Positions 16,763-26,360 of a DNA stretch of 64,000 nt are shown here, in pieces. A program made the position numbers and the translations under genes. The stretch comes from Metabacillus malikii (lineage in GTDB: Bacteria > Bacillota > Bacilli > Bacillales > Bacillaceae): assembly GCF_030813355.1 (NCBI RefSeq), contig NZ_JAUSUD010000020.1, positions 32,255 to 96,254 of the forward strand. Direction: 5' to 3'. Each line of letters starts with the position of its first letter. Position 1 is the stretch's first letter. The notes beneath the pieces are model-generated. The model saw only the letters and a program-made list of their open reading frames with translations, searched no databases and had not been told where the DNA came from.

Positions 16763-17524
16763 ATGGAGTATACAGTTAAACAATTGGCACAGTTATCTGG
16801 AGTTAGTGGCCGTACACTTCGTTATTATGACGAAATCGGTCTGTTGAAACCAGCGAGAATAAATTCATCTGGTTATAGAATATACACTGAAACAGAAGTA
16901 AATCTATTACAGCAAATTTTATTTTATCGAGAGCTAGATGTAAGTCTTGAAGAGATTAATGAGATTATTCATGACCCTTGCTTCGATGAAACAGTAGCAT
17001 TGAGAAACCATTATAACCAGCTAAGCCAGAAGCGAGACCGCCTTGACAAAATTTTAGCAACCATCGAAAAAACGATCTCAAATTTACAAGGAGGTTTACA
17101 CATGAGCGTAAATGAAAAGTTTGAAGGATTAAAGGAAAAGATGATAAAGGAAAATGAAGCAAAGTACGGGAAAGAAATCCGTGAAACATATGGTGATGAT
17201 AAAGTTGATAAAAGCAATGCTAAATTAATGGGCATGACCGAAGAGGCATATCAGAAAATGACTGCTACAGAAACCGAGATACGTCAATTGCTTAAAGATG
17301 CAGTTTCTACTAATTGTGGCCCTAGTTCTGATCTGGGACACCGCCTTGCTGAAAAACATAAAGATTGGCTTATGTTTACATGGTCTGACTACTCGAAAGA
17401 AGCACATGCGGGACTTGCAGACATGTATGTAGCTGACGAGCGCTTTTCTAACTATTATGATAAAGAAGTCGAAGGTGGCGCAAAATTTCTACGTGATGCC
17501 ATCCATAGTTACGTAGGAAAGTAA
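16763..17524 (+). CDS. mta: MerR-family regulator with TipAS drug-binding domain (Mta-like)
   Basis: 253 residues, like B. subtilis Mta. Residues 1-70 are a MerR winged helix (YTVKQLAQLSGVSGRTLRYY, DEIGLLKPARI, GYRIYTE), residues 75-110 a dimer coiled coil, and 118-250 a TipAS domain (WSDYSKEAHAGLADMYVADE, FLRDAIHSYVG) that binds antibiotics. Such proteins activate multidrug efflux. An internal AAGGAGG (17088-17094) stands 7 bases before an in-frame ATG (17102), which would make a separate 140-residue TipAS protein, as tipA does in Streptomyces. RBS aggagg before the main ATG. Confidence 0.9.
   Translation: MEYTVKQLAQLSGVSGRTLRYYDEIGLLKPARINSSGYRIYTETEVNLLQQILFYRELDVSLEEINEIIHDPCFDETVALRNHYNQLSQKRDRLDKILATIEKTISNLQGGLHMSVNEKFEGLKEKMIKENEAKYGKEIRETYGDDKVDKSNAKLMGMTEEAYQKMTATETEIRQLLKDAVSTNCGPSSDLGHRLAEKHKDWLMFTWSDYSKEAHAGLADMYVADERFSNYYDKEVEGGAKFLRDAIHSYVGK
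17088..17104 (+). promoter_or_regulatory. Internal ribosome binding site for a separate TipAS product
   Basis: AAGGAGG, 7-base spacer, ATG at 17102-17104 in frame with the regulator (codon 114). The resulting protein starts MSVNEKFEGLKEK and contains only the ligand-binding domain. Confidence 0.6.
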
Positions 17525-17552
17525 AATAAAGCCTATATGAACATACTCAAAA

Positions 17553-17604
17553 TGGTCTGACTCCTCCAATAAATACCACTGTATAAAAGGAGTCTGACCT
17601 TCTT
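17553..17604. terminator. Hairpin between convergent mta-like and dedA genes
   Basis: Arms ggtctgactcct and aggagtctgacc (11 of 12 paired) separated by about 22 bases, followed by ttcttgtt. Probably terminates the regulator gene. Confidence 0.55.
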
Positions 17605-17632
17605 GTTATGTGTCACCTATTAAATTTCATAT

Positions 17633-18229
17633 TTAAGTCGTTCGCGGTCTTTTAAATTTTTTCACTAGTACATATGTACATCCAGCAATAACTGCAAAAC
17701 TCATCATTGGAATTAAGTATGGTTTTGCTACTTCCTTTATGTGCATCCAGTTACTCCCTAATTCTACTCCTAAGTACAAAAAGAAGATTGTCCATGGTAT
17801 CATTGCCAGAACGGTATAAATTGTGAATTTCCAAAGTGACATTTTCGCAATACCAGCTGGTATACTAATCGCATGTCTTACTACAGGGATAAAACGTGCC
17901 CCAAAGATAACACCAGTTCCATATTTTTCAAACCATGTTTCTGACACATCCAAGTGATGTTTATTCAAAAGAAGAAACTTACCATATTTCTCTAAGAATG
18001 GACGTCCGCCATAACTCCCTAGCCAGTATAAAAATAACTGAGCTATCGTTCCACCAACAACACCTGCGATAACTGCACCTATAAAACCGATTTTACCAGT
18101 CACGATCATATATCCGCCGTAACCTAATACTATCTCACTCGGGATAACTTCCAGCATTAATCCTAAAGCAATTCCTATATAGCCTAAGTCTGTGAGCCAT
18201 TCTAAAGCTTGCAGAATAATATTTTCCAC
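17633..18229 (-). CDS. DedA-family membrane protein
   Basis: 198 residues with four to five hydrophobic segments. DedA/VTT landmarks: MLEVIPSEIVLGYGGYMI (Glu near residue 31), GGTIAQLFLYWLGSYGGR, and FGARFIPVVRHAISIPAG with the conserved Arg pair. Members are now known as undecaprenyl-phosphate or phospholipid scramblase/flippase candidates. GTG start, with ggtggtg upstream. Transcribed in the same direction as yitT, 85 bases away, but with no clear coupling. Confidence 0.9.
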   Translation of the reverse strand: MENIILQALEWLTDLGYIGIALGLMLEVIPSEIVLGYGGYMIVTGKIGFIGAVIAGVVGGTIAQLFLYWLGSYGGRPFLEKYGKFLLLNKHHLDVSETWFEKYGTGVIFGARFIPVVRHAISIPAGIAKMSLWKFTIYTVLAMIPWTIFFLYLGVELGSNWMHIKEVAKPYLIPMMSFAVIAGCTYVLVKKFKRPRTT

Positions 18230-18314
18230 AATTATGCTTCACCACCCCTATCACTTATTTCAAGTACCTTGTCCTTACTATCGTATGAAAGACCATTGAA
18301 AAATATCAGTCTAC

Positions 18315-19211
18315 TTAATGAATATCTTTTCTTTTGAAACGCCCGCCACGAACCTCAGCAATGTTCGTCACCGCTAAAAAGGCACCCGGATCCTTATCCT
18401 CAATGATTGCTTTCAATTTAGCCTCTTCTAGACGAGATATGACACAAAAGATTACCTTTTTATTATCACCTGAGAACCCACCTTCTCCTTTTAAAAAAGT
18501 TACTCCACGACCTAATGTCTTTAAAATCGCATCTCCAATTGTTTGATAGTTTTCGCTGATGATAAACGCGGATTTTGACTCATCAAATCCTTCTATGATG
18601 ATATCAATCGTTTTAAATGCGATGAAATAGGTTATTAACGAATACATCGCACGGTTCCACCCAAAAACAAATCCTGCACTTCCTAGAATAAAGATATTAA
18701 AAAACATAATGATCTCACCGACAGAAAAGGGAAGTTTCTTTGTTGCAAGGATTGCCAATATTTCTGTACCGTCTAATGATCCGCCGTTGCGAATGACCAA
18801 TCCTACACCAGCACCTAATAGTAATCCACCAAATACAGTAGCTAATATTAAATCGTTAGTAAAAGCAGGTACAGAATGAAACAGTGTAGTTGCAACCGAT
18901 AAGATGATGATTCCAAACAAAGTGGATAACGTAAAAGTGCTCCCAATCTGTTTGTAACATAGAATGAAGAAAGGAATATTCAATAAAAAGATAATAATTC
19001 CTAACTTCCAGCCAAGGATGTGAGCAAGAATAATTGAAATCCCTACTATACCGCCATCAATGATTTGATTTGGCACTAAAAAAACTTCCAGTCCAATCGC
19101 CATTAAAACTGCACCGATGATGATAAACAAAGCGCGTTCTGCTAATTTCACTTTTGTAAAACCTTGATGTTTTTTCATTTGTTCCTTTAATTGGATTGTT
19201 AATTCGGACAT
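18315..19211 (-). CDS. YitT-family membrane protein
   Basis: 298 residues. N-terminal five to six helices with GLEVFLVPNQIIDGGIVGIS and RNGGSLDGTEILAI, then a cytosolic DUF2179 domain (ESKSAFIISENYQTIGDAIL, LGRGVTFLKGEGGFSGD). Several paralogues occur per Bacillus genome; function unknown, possibly transport. RBS ggagg before ATG. Confidence 0.9.
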   Translation of the reverse strand: MSELTIQLKEQMKKHQGFTKVKLAERALFIIIGAVLMAIGLEVFLVPNQIIDGGIVGISIILAHILGWKLGIIIFLLNIPFFILCYKQIGSTFTLSTLFGIIILSVATTLFHSVPAFTNDLILATVFGGLLLGAGVGLVIRNGGSLDGTEILAILATKKLPFSVGEIIMFFNIFILGSAGFVFGWNRAMYSLITYFIAFKTIDIIIEGFDESKSAFIISENYQTIGDAILKTLGRGVTFLKGEGGFSGDNKKVIFCVISRLEEAKLKAIIEDKDPGAFLAVTNIAEVRGGRFKRKDIH

Positions 19212-19280
19212 ATTTCATTATCCTCCTTACATATCAACCTGCTACATCAGTTGAGTAGTTTTTCATTTGACCGTAAAGGC

Positions 19281-19326
19281 GCAAAAAGTGGCTCAAACTA
19301 ATGTTCAGTTATATAGCCACTTTTTG
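19281..19326 (-). terminator. Terminator of the 43-aa SASP-like gene
   Basis: Stem aaaaagtggc / gccacttttt on both strands, with a T-tract on the minus strand. Confidence 0.75.
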
Positions 19327-19334
19327 TATTCTCA

Positions 19335-19466
19335 TTATTTTCTTGATTTCTTCTCATTAAAGTTGCTTTCTGCTAAATCATTACCGAAATCTTTTTCTGT
19401 ATTAATTGCATCACTTGCTTTTTTCATTTTCTTTTGCTGATTTTTATGACTATCTCGTTTAGCCAA
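19335..19466 (-). CDS. SASP-like small basic protein (43 aa)
   Basis: TTG start at 19466 with aaaggtg 9 bases upstream. The peptide starts MAKRDSHKNQQKKMKKASDA, carries the acidic patch KDFGNDLAES and ends EKKSRK: very Lys/Asn/Gln-rich with no Cys or Trp, like minor small acid-soluble spore proteins. A sigma-G-type promoter lies 40 bases upstream and a terminator follows. I cannot match it to a named Ssp family; the spore assignment rests on composition and promoter. Confidence 0.65.
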   Translation of the reverse strand: MAKRDSHKNQQKKMKKASDAINTEKDFGNDLAESNFNEKKSRK

Positions 19467-19505
19467 AGTTTTCTACACCTTTCCTAACTAATTTTTGTCA
19501 TGGCA

Positions 19506-19534
19506 TAGTTTGTCCAATTCCCTTTATTCTATTC
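19506..19534 (-). promoter_or_regulatory. candidate sigma-G promoter of the SASP-like gene
   Basis: On the minus strand GAATA (19530-19534), 17-base spacer, CAAACTA (19506-19512), 6 of 7 matches to the CATAMTA -10. About 40 bases before the TTG. Confidence 0.5.
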
Positions 19535-19541
19535 GAATCAT

Positions 19542-19592
19542 AAAAAGAAGCTGTTTCAGTAAAAGAGTATCACTCTTTTACGAAACAGCTTC
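19542..19592 (-). terminator. Terminator of the Gfo/Idh gene
   Basis: Very long stem gaagctgtttc.gtaaaagag / ctcttttac.gaaacagcttc, with T5 after it on the minus strand. Confidence 0.9.
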
Positions 19593-19612
19593 ACTTTGAA
19601 AGATAACTTAAA

Positions 19613-20599
19613 TTAATCCTTATCTGCTGGATATATTAATCCAATTTGTCTTCTAGCTTCCTCAATAATCTTTGCAGTTTGTAAGGAATTTTCATGAGAA
19701 TTTTGGATTGATTGTAGCTTGTTGCTATTGATTAACTCGATAAATTCCTTTACCTCATAATACATACTATGCGCATTCTGTTCGACAGTAATATTTTCAA
19801 CTGAACCATCACGATAGTGTATCGTAACATTCTCTGGTGTATGAATTTTATCAATGATAATAGTCCCTTCTTCACCTTGTATTTCAGAAGGTAATGCGGA
19901 GTCTGTGATTTTTGAATACGTAATGACGGCATCCATATCATCATATGTAAGGAGCATACTACCTTCTCCATCAACACCTGATTCAAGCATATAACTTGTC
20001 GCTTGGACCTGTTTTGGTTTACCAAACAAAGTTACCGCAGGGTAAACACAATATATGCCGATATCCATAAGGGAACCATTCGAAAATTTCGGATTAAATG
20101 CGTTTAATATGATTCCTTCCTTATATTTATCATAGCGTGATGAATACTGACAATAACTTGCAACATAGCGACGGATTTTCCCAATTTTATTTAGATGCTT
20201 TTGGATAGATAGAAAATTTGGCAATACTGTTGTTTTCATTGCCTCCATCAATACAACCGATTGCTTCTCTGCAACTTGAATCATCTCTGAAACTTCCTTT
20301 GCATTTGAAGCCATAGGCTTTTCACATAAAACATGTTTGCCGTGCTCCATGCACATAATCGCTTGACTAGCATGAAAGGAATTTGGACTTGCAATATATA
20401 CCGCATCAAATTCACGGCTTGATACAAACGCTGTTAAATCCGTATATGTATGTCGTATTTCATATTTCTCAGCAAATTCTTTCGCTTTTTCTTCCGTTCT
20501 AGAGTATACAGCTGTTAAGGAGAAGTCCCCATCTATTTTTGCTGCCTCAATAAATCGTTCTGTAATCCAGTTAGTACCTATTACTCCGAATCGTACCAT
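19613..20599 (-). CDS. Gfo/Idh/MocA-family oxidoreductase
   Basis: 328 residues. N-terminal Rossmann fold starting MVRFGVIGTNWITERFIEAA (variant of GxGxxG), then AVYSRTEEKAKEFAEKY, the YIASPNSFHA stretch and the EKPMA motif that carries the catalytic Lys (CEKPMASN). The C-terminal sheet domain follows (FSNGSLMDIGIYCVYPA). It uses NAD(P) on a sugar or polyol substrate that cannot be named. RBS ggagg 7 bases before ATG. Confidence 0.9.
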   Translation of the reverse strand: MVRFGVIGTNWITERFIEAAKIDGDFSLTAVYSRTEEKAKEFAEKYEIRHTYTDLTAFVSSREFDAVYIASPNSFHASQAIMCMEHGKHVLCEKPMASNAKEVSEMIQVAEKQSVVLMEAMKTTVLPNFLSIQKHLNKIGKIRRYVASYCQYSSRYDKYKEGIILNAFNPKFSNGSLMDIGIYCVYPAVTLFGKPKQVQATSYMLESGVDGEGSMLLTYDDMDAVITYSKITDSALPSEIQGEEGTIIIDKIHTPENVTIHYRDGSVENITVEQNAHSMYYEVKEFIELINSNKLQSIQNSHENSLQTAKIIEEARRQIGLIYPADKD

Positions 20600-20777
20600 T
20601 TGTCATCCTCCAATCTGTATCCTAATGGAAAGTATATCTGTTTTTTCAAGAAAGAAAAAGTGTAATCATGACATTTCATCCAAGAAAGACAATTTCTCCA
20701 TCATTTCATCTCCATTCAAAATATGTCATAATAAGACTGTGATAAGATACATAGCATAAAAAAGGAGATTATCCCAA

Positions 20778-21635
20778 ATGAAAAAATTAATTGCCATCGA
20801 CCTTGACGGTACATTATTATCATCTCATATTGAAATTTCAAAGGAAAATATCCAGGCGATTCAAAAAGCCCAAGAACAAGGCCATATTGTGATGATTTGT
20901 TCCGGCCGTGCTCCAGAAGATATTAAAACTGTACTGAAACAAACACCATTAACATGCCCACTAGCAGGAAGTAATGGCACAATGGTTGTTGTGGATAACG
21001 AGCTGCTAAGTCAAGTATCGTTAACAGAAAACAATGTTAGAAAAGTAGCGAGTATTTTAAATGATCGGAAATTCCCTTTCAAAGTTTATACGAACGATGG
21101 AATTTATGTCATTTCCTCTTGGTCTGATCGCATGCACGTTTTCCTAGAGAATAATGAAGAAATCCGTGGAAATTTATCTTCAAATGAATATAAATTTTTA
21201 ACTGAACAACCGAAAGAAACGAATCTTACAAAAGTTTTTGACGATATAGAAGACGTTCTCGCAGTGAAGGACATCGCAGTTCAAAAATTCTTTATTCCTA
21301 CAATTGAAGGTAAAATGGAACTCATTTCAATCCTTGAAGAAATTGAAGGTATCTCCATTACAACCTCTGGTCCGTTCAATGTTGAAGTGATGGATGTTAA
21401 TGGTAATAAAGGGAACGGTGTTAAAGTGATGGCTGAGCATTTCTCGATTCCAATTGAAAATACTATAGCAATTGGCGATAACTTTAATGATGTTCCAATG
21501 ATGGATGTAGCTGGACTTTCAATCGCTATGGGAAATGCAGACCCCGATGTGAAAGCAATCGCAGACGTGGTTACATTATCTAACAATGAACATGGTGTTG
21601 CACACGCGATTGAAAAATATGTGTTAAAATCATAA
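20778..21635 (+). CDS. Cof-type HAD hydrolase
   Basis: 285 residues. HAD motifs: I DLDGTLLSS (nucleophile and acid Asp), II CSGRAPEDI, III Lys of NGNKGNGVK, IV GDNFNDVPMM. The middle cap is the Cof type (C2B). A sugar- or flavin-phosphate phosphatase is likely; the substrate is unknown. RBS aaaaggag. Monocistronic, followed by a good terminator. A second family member lies at 58247-59041. Confidence 0.92.
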   Translation: MKKLIAIDLDGTLLSSHIEISKENIQAIQKAQEQGHIVMICSGRAPEDIKTVLKQTPLTCPLAGSNGTMVVVDNELLSQVSLTENNVRKVASILNDRKFPFKVYTNDGIYVISSWSDRMHVFLENNEEIRGNLSSNEYKFLTEQPKETNLTKVFDDIEDVLAVKDIAVQKFFIPTIEGKMELISILEEIEGISITTSGPFNVEVMDVNGNKGNGVKVMAEHFSIPIENTIAIGDNFNDVPMMDVAGLSIAMGNADPDVKAIADVVTLSNNEHGVAHAIEKYVLKS

Positions 21636-21662
21636 CAATCAAGCTTTAACCATTACTAAAGT

Positions 21663-21700
21663 AGCCCAAGAAGTTGTAATCTCAACTCTTGGGCTTTTTA
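21663..21700. terminator. Terminator between HAD gene and convergent membrane gene
   Basis: Stem agcccaagaagttg / caactcttgggct followed by TTTTTA. Confidence 0.85.
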
Positions 21701-21703
21701 TTT

Positions 21704-22555
21704 TCAATTGCTGTTTTTAATCAGCTCTTTTTTCGTTACGAGTATATATTTATTCGTAACATAAAAAATGAATAGATGATACGGAAAAAGAAGATAGGGA
21801 ATTTTTTGGTTTTTAATTAGTCTTAGCTTCACTAATATCACATCAATGAGGTAAAAACAGATTTGACAAATACCATATAAGTAAACTTTCTTGACCTTAT
21901 TTACCCATAGATGTAAGGCAACTATTAATAATGAATAGATAGGGATAAAAGTAAAATGTTCCTTCCATGTGTGGACTACCCCAAAGCCAATCTTCAGTTG
22001 GTTTAATGTTGCATATATGAATAGACCAGATAAACTCAATGAATAGATTGCCATATAATCTGATATGAACTTAACAATCTTTATCTGCCTTTTTAGAAAA
22101 AAGCTCCACATATCACTAATGTAAAAATAGACCAGAATGAGGCCAAAGGTATAATAGGTTTTCCACCACCCTGTTTTAAATATTTTTAAATGGATAAATA
22201 TCCTTTCTACTATTGCAAAGTACGTTGTAAAGAAAAGCTTCCATTTCCAGTTTAGCTTAAATATAGTAATAAAGGTGGCAACTACTGGAACATAGATTGC
22301 CTGAGAAAATATTGCCCCAATAATATTATCCTGAAACTTATTTTTAAAAATCTTCGGTATATACCTATAGGCATGGAATAAATTTAAAACAATTGTTTCA
22401 AATATATAGGCAAAACCGATATTCGTTAATAACAAGACGATTGTATGACGTCTGTTTTGTATTCTTTTAAGCAGTATAACAAGCATACCGATATGAATAA
22501 TTAAAAGGATAATGAATGGAATTGCATTTCTGTTCTTTTTTATCCATTTGCCCAT
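21704..22555 (-). CDS. Polytopic membrane protein of unknown function
   Basis: 283 residues with seven to eight hydrophobic segments, starting IPFIILLIIHIGMLVILL, and many aromatic residues (Trp, Tyr, Phe). No catalytic motif visible; FKTGWWKTYYTFGLILVYFY and GFGVVHTWKEHFTFIPIY are the most distinctive stretches. RBS aaaggatg 8 bases before ATG. Bacilli encode a large group of such proteins of unknown role, which is the best guess. Confidence 0.7.
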   Translation of the reverse strand: MGKWIKKNRNAIPFIILLIIHIGMLVILLKRIQNRRHTIVLLLTNIGFAYIFETIVLNLFHAYRYIPKIFKNKFQDNIIGAIFSQAIYVPVVATFITIFKLNWKWKLFFTTYFAIVERIFIHLKIFKTGWWKTYYTFGLILVYFYISDMWSFFLKRQIKIVKFISDYMAIYSLSLSGLFIYATLNQLKIGFGVVHTWKEHFTFIPIYSLLIVALHLWVNKVKKVYLYGICQICFYLIDVILVKLRLIKNQKIPYLLFPYHLFIFYVTNKYILVTKKELIKNSN

Positions 22556-22908
22556 CTACTTCATCCTTTGCATACAATTGATTGAGTTAGTTTGCTACAT
22601 TATTCACTTTAGTATGTAACTAAAGCACATTATCTATAAACTTATTACAGCCTCTCAGATTTCTCATTACTATTCGTACATGCGTGTAAACCCTTAAGCA
22701 TAAGTATCGATAGTGCATAATTATAATCTCTCTATATAATTTTACATATTTGATGTACACTTTAAAAAACGTATTTTCATACATAAGCAGTAACGTTCAT
22801 TGTAGATGTTGATACTCTTACTTAGAAGTTAGGGTCTTGCCTTGAACTGCGTATGGAATAATACAAACAATGTTCAACTGACTTTCACATAAAAAGGAGT
22901 GTACTCAA
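22556..22908. other. Intergenic region before ynfA
   Basis: 353 bases between divergent genes. I see no repeat, RNA element or strong promoter beyond AT-rich stretches. Confidence 0.5.
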
Positions 22909-23235
22909 GTGTTGGTGATGGTCGCACTATTTTTAATTGCAGGTCTTGCAGAGATTGGTGGTGGGTATTTGATATGGCAATGGTTACGAGAAGGAAGGTC
23001 CTATTTATACGGGATTACTGGAGGCCTTGCATTGGCATTATATGGAGTAATCGCAACATTTCAAGCATTCCCCTCATTCGGAAGGGTGTATGCTGCATAT
23101 GGTGGCGTTTTTATCGTAATGTCTGTACTTTGGGGCTGGGGTGTCGATAAAAAAATCCCTGATTTCTATGATTGGTTAGGAGCTGCTATATGTTTAGTCG
23201 GTGTTTCTATCATTTTATTTGCTCCACGACATTAG
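22909..23235 (+). CDS. YnfA/UPF0060-family membrane protein
   Basis: 108 residues, four helices. Family signature [26 protein letters not shown] and [21 protein letters not shown], which is nearly invariant across UPF0060. The family is related to small multidrug resistance exporters, and some members export dyes. Start is the GTG at 22909 because aaggag sits 9 bases before it; an ATG four codons on is the alternative. Confidence 0.92.
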   Translation: MLVMVALFLIAGLAEIGGGYLIWQWLREGRSYLYGITGGLALALYGVIATFQAFPSFGRVYAAYGGVFIVMSVLWGWGVDKKIPDFYDWLGAAICLVGVSIILFAPRH

Positions 23236-23353
23236 ATTGCTTCACTTTATTTTCATGCTTAATTCATAAGTCGAACTAGGCAAACTGAAGCCATACTTGT
23301 CCACCATTAATATCTACACCTCGCAATGGTAATTTGTTATATTAGAAAAGAAC

Positions 23354-23391
23354 AAGGAAAAGCAACTACTAATCTAATAATGCTTTTCCTT
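23354..23391. terminator. Hairpin between ynfA and spoVR
   Basis: Arms aaggaaaagca / tgcttttcctt, 11 bp perfect, between convergent genes; no long T-tract. Confidence 0.5.
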
Positions 23392-23399
23392 AATGCTCA

Positions 23400-24815
23400 C
23401 TATAAATATTTCCGCGAAACACTTTTGCCATCATAAGAAAATAACACAGGCTTACCTTCTAACACACTTTCCATATGAACTGGACGACCCCAAAGCTGAT
23501 AAACATAAGGCAGTACCTTTTCTAAATATTTCAAATCGAGTTCAATATCCTCGAACCAATGTTTTAAATAGAGCTCATTGTTTTTTAAATAATCACCGTC
23601 ATTTACTGTAATATATGGAAAACCTCCATTCACTCGCATGCTTACAAGCTGATCACGGATAGCTTCCCATTCTTTATCAACAACTTTATAGTCCCGTCCT
23701 TGCTTTTGGAATAAATACATATCCTCACGCATAACTAAATCCTTTGTTAAATAATTTCGAATAAAGGATATATCGGATTCTACCTCGCGAACTTCAAACA
23801 TTTTTTCTCTACCTGAACCCGGCTTAGCACCAAACATTTTCATCTCTTCAGTCGGAGAATTATAACGTTCTTCAATGTCTTCAAATATTTTCAACCCCAA
23901 ATAGTAAGGATTAATACTCGTTTTAGAAGGTTGAACAACCCCTGCATTTAATTTAGCAAATTCAATTGCTTCATCTGAAGATAAATCTAATTCTCGAATA
24001 ATACGTTGGTGCCAATACGAAGCCCAGCCTTCGTTCATGATTTTTGTTTCGAGCTGTGGCCAGAAATATAACATTTCCTCTCTCATCATCGTCAAAATAT
24101 CACGTTGCCAATCTTCAAGTTCTCTACTATATTCTTCGATGAATAGCAATAAATCCTTCTCAGGAGAAGGAGGGAATTTTCGTTTCTTCTTCTTTACTTG
24201 TCGTTTCTCTTCTTGTTTATTATCTAAATTCCAAAGGTCATCATATGGAGTTACACGATGTTCTTCCTCCTCGTATTCATCCACATCATCCATTGACCAT
24301 GCCAATTTCGGTCGTACTAATGAAGGGTCAATATGTTCTTGTATTGACAAGACAGCGTCTAAAAATGTTTCAACCTCATGTCTACCATATTGAATTTCAT
24401 ATTGTTTAATTCGTTCTGCTGTTGCAGCCATGCTTTCTACCATTTCTCGTTTCGTATTTCCAAATCGTGAATTATTTTTAAAGAAGTCACAATGTGCTAA
24501 CACATGGGCAACAATTAACTTATTTTGTATAAGCGAATTTGTATCTAATAAAAACGCATAACATGGATTTGAATTAATGACTAATTCATATATTTTACTT
24601 AAGCCAAGGTCGTATTGAAGCTTCATTTTATGAAATTGTTTTCCAAAACTCCAATGTGAGAATCTCGTTGGCATTCCGTAAGCTCCGAATGTATAAATAA
24701 TATCCGCAGGACATATTTCATATCTCATCGGATAGAAGTCTAACCCAAAGCCTTTGGCAATTTCGGTGATTTCACTTATAGCATACTCTAGGGCCTTTTG
24801 ATCAGTCTCTTTCAT
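23400..24815 (-). CDS. spoVR: Stage V sporulation protein R
   Basis: 471 residues, as in B. subtilis (468). Typical SpoVR stretches: [59 protein letters not shown] and [17 protein letters not shown]. Involved in spore cortex formation; in many bacteria it partners PrkA and YhbH, both present here at 44-48 kb. A basic segment near residue 210 ([11 protein letters not shown]) is typical. A clear sigma-E promoter lies just upstream; RBS ggggggag. Confidence 0.95.
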   Translation of the reverse strand: MKETDQKALEYAISEITEIAKGFGLDFYPMRYEICPADIIYTFGAYGMPTRFSHWSFGKQFHKMKLQYDLGLSKIYELVINSNPCYAFLLDTNSLIQNKLIVAHVLAHCDFFKNNSRFGNTKREMVESMAATAERIKQYEIQYGRHEVETFLDAVLSIQEHIDPSLVRPKLAWSMDDVDEYEEEEHRVTPYDDLWNLDNKQEEKRQVKKKKRKFPPSPEKDLLLFIEEYSRELEDWQRDILTMMREEMLYFWPQLETKIMNEGWASYWHQRIIRELDLSSDEAIEFAKLNAGVVQPSKTSINPYYLGLKIFEDIEERYNSPTEEMKMFGAKPGSGREKMFEVREVESDISFIRNYLTKDLVMREDMYLFQKQGRDYKVVDKEWEAIRDQLVSMRVNGGFPYITVNDGDYLKNNELYLKHWFEDIELDLKYLEKVLPYVYQLWGRPVHMESVLEGKPVLFSYDGKSVSRKYL

Positions 24816-24843
24816 AGTCTCCCCCCTAAGCTTTTCTTACAAT

Positions 24844-24872
24844 AATGTATGAGGATAATATGGAAAAGATGC
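24844..24872 (-). promoter_or_regulatory. sigma-E promoter of spoVR
   Basis: Minus strand GCATCTT (24866-24872), 14-base spacer, CATACATT (24844-24851); the -10 is a perfect match to CATACAHT. Fits mother-cell expression. Confidence 0.75.
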
Positions 24873-24915
24873 TAAGGAACGAGCAATACCTTGTACGAGT
24901 CACTTTGTTAAACGG

Positions 24916-24948
24916 TAAAAAGGGTGACCTCTATGAGTCACCCTTTTT
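24916..24948. terminator. Terminator downstream of hmp (GTCACCC hairpin)
   Basis: Stem aaaagggtgac / gtcacccttttt with loop ctctatga; A and T tracts on both sides. One of several hairpins here with GGTGAC termini. Confidence 0.85.
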
Positions 24949-24950
24949 CA

Positions 24951-26174
24951 TTATGCTTGTTGATATTCTTTTAAATTGATTGATGGTCCAAAGAATTCAA
25001 AGTGAATGTTTTCTTCCTTTACACCAATTGTTGCTAAATTTCCAATTGTATTTTTCATAAACGCAACCGGTCCACAAACATAGAAGATGGCATCTGTTTC
25101 AGTTGCAATATCTTTTAATTTTTGTGAATCTAAATATCCTTCCGCATCAAAACGGTGATTCTCTCTATCTTCAGCAGTAGGATTTTCAAGAATGAAGTAT
25201 TTTTGTGAATATGTTAATTTAATCACTGCTTCTTCAACTTCTGTACGGAAAGCTTGTACTTCTCCATTTTTAGCAGCATGAATAAAGGTCACAGGACGAT
25301 TTGCTTTATGGTCTGCTGTTCTCTTTAACATACTCATCATTGGTGTAATACCGACACCGCCACTAATTAAGTAAAGCGGCTTATCAGATGCTTCATCAAG
25401 AACGAAATCTCCTGCTGGTGCAGTAAGTTCAATTTCATCTCCCTCTCCAATGTGGTCATGAAGATAGTTGGAAACTTTTCCTAACGTTGTTGGGTTTTCT
25501 CCCTCTCGTTTAACAGAAATTCTTAAATGGGACTGATTCGGTGCATCAGATAAGCTGTATTGACGATTTAATAAATATTCTTCACCTTCAACGGATAAGC
25601 GTACGGTCACATATTGCCCTGGAGAAAAAGCAGGAACCGTTGAACCATCTGCTGGTTGTAAATAAAATGATGTAATGATTGAACTTTCTTTTTGTTTTTT
25701 AACTACTTTAAAGGCTTTAAAACCTTCCCATTTATTATTTTTTGCCTCTTCATACATTTCATTTTCAATATCGATAAATACTTGTGCAATGACACCATAT
25801 GCTTCTGCCCAGGCATCAATAATTTCATCTGTTGCTGCTTCTCCTAGTACCTCTTTAATTGCCTTTAATAAAAATTCACCAACAATTGGATAATGCTCTT
25901 TCTTAACCATTAAGCTACGGTGTTTATGAGCAATTTGTTTTACTGCAGGGAGTAGTACTTCAAGTTGATCAATATAAGTAGCTGCTGCATATACTGTATT
26001 CGCTAACGCAGTTTGCTGACGGCCTTGCTTCTGATTTGCATGATTAAAAATATTTAATAATTCAGGGTGTGCTTCAAACATTGTTTTATAAAAATGTGTC
26101 GTGATTTCAACCCCACGATCTGCTAAAATTGGTGCAGTTGATTTTACAATTTTAATCGTTTGTTCAGATAACAT
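24951..26174 (-). CDS. hmp: Flavohemoprotein (nitric oxide dioxygenase)
   Basis: 407 residues. Globin domain 1-140 with proximal His in QIAHKHRSL and EHYPIVGEFLL; FAD domain with RQYSLSDA; NAD domain with ISGGVGITPMMSML and the end FYVCGPVAFM. It oxidises NO to nitrate using O2 and NADH. Divergent from nsrR with an NsrR-like site over its promoter, so it is expected to be de-repressed by NO. RBS aggggctgg. Standard length, nothing missing. Confidence 0.96.
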   Translation of the reverse strand: MLSEQTIKIVKSTAPILADRGVEITTHFYKTMFEAHPELLNIFNHANQKQGRQQTALANTVYAAATYIDQLEVLLPAVKQIAHKHRSLMVKKEHYPIVGEFLLKAIKEVLGEAATDEIIDAWAEAYGVIAQVFIDIENEMYEEAKNNKWEGFKAFKVVKKQKESSIITSFYLQPADGSTVPAFSPGQYVTVRLSVEGEEYLLNRQYSLSDAPNQSHLRISVKREGENPTTLGKVSNYLHDHIGEGDEIELTAPAGDFVLDEASDKPLYLISGGVGITPMMSMLKRTADHKANRPVTFIHAAKNGEVQAFRTEVEEAVIKLTYSQKYFILENPTAEDRENHRFDAEGYLDSQKLKDIATETDAIFYVCGPVAFMKNTIGNLATIGVKEENIHFEFFGPSINLKEYQQA

Positions 26175-26192
26175 TTAACCAGCCCCTAAAAG

Positions 26193-26212
26193 AAGTATTT
26201 TAAATATATCTT
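26193..26212. promoter_or_regulatory. candidate NsrR operator in the hmp promoter
   Basis: AAGTATTTTAAATATATCTT resembles the AT-rich NsrR site of Bacillus (ATRTATYTTAAATATAT), located 20-40 bases before the hmp start. Confidence 0.6.
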
Positions 26213-26360
26213 TATGATAGAGGCAATTTTTTCAAATGGCAATAATTTATATAGATGTTTTAAAAAGCTGTCACATTTACCCCCTTATTTCTACCTTTTT
26301 TTAATAGTTATGATAATATAAAGAAAACGATTATTTCACTCAAAGTGCGAGGTTATAACA

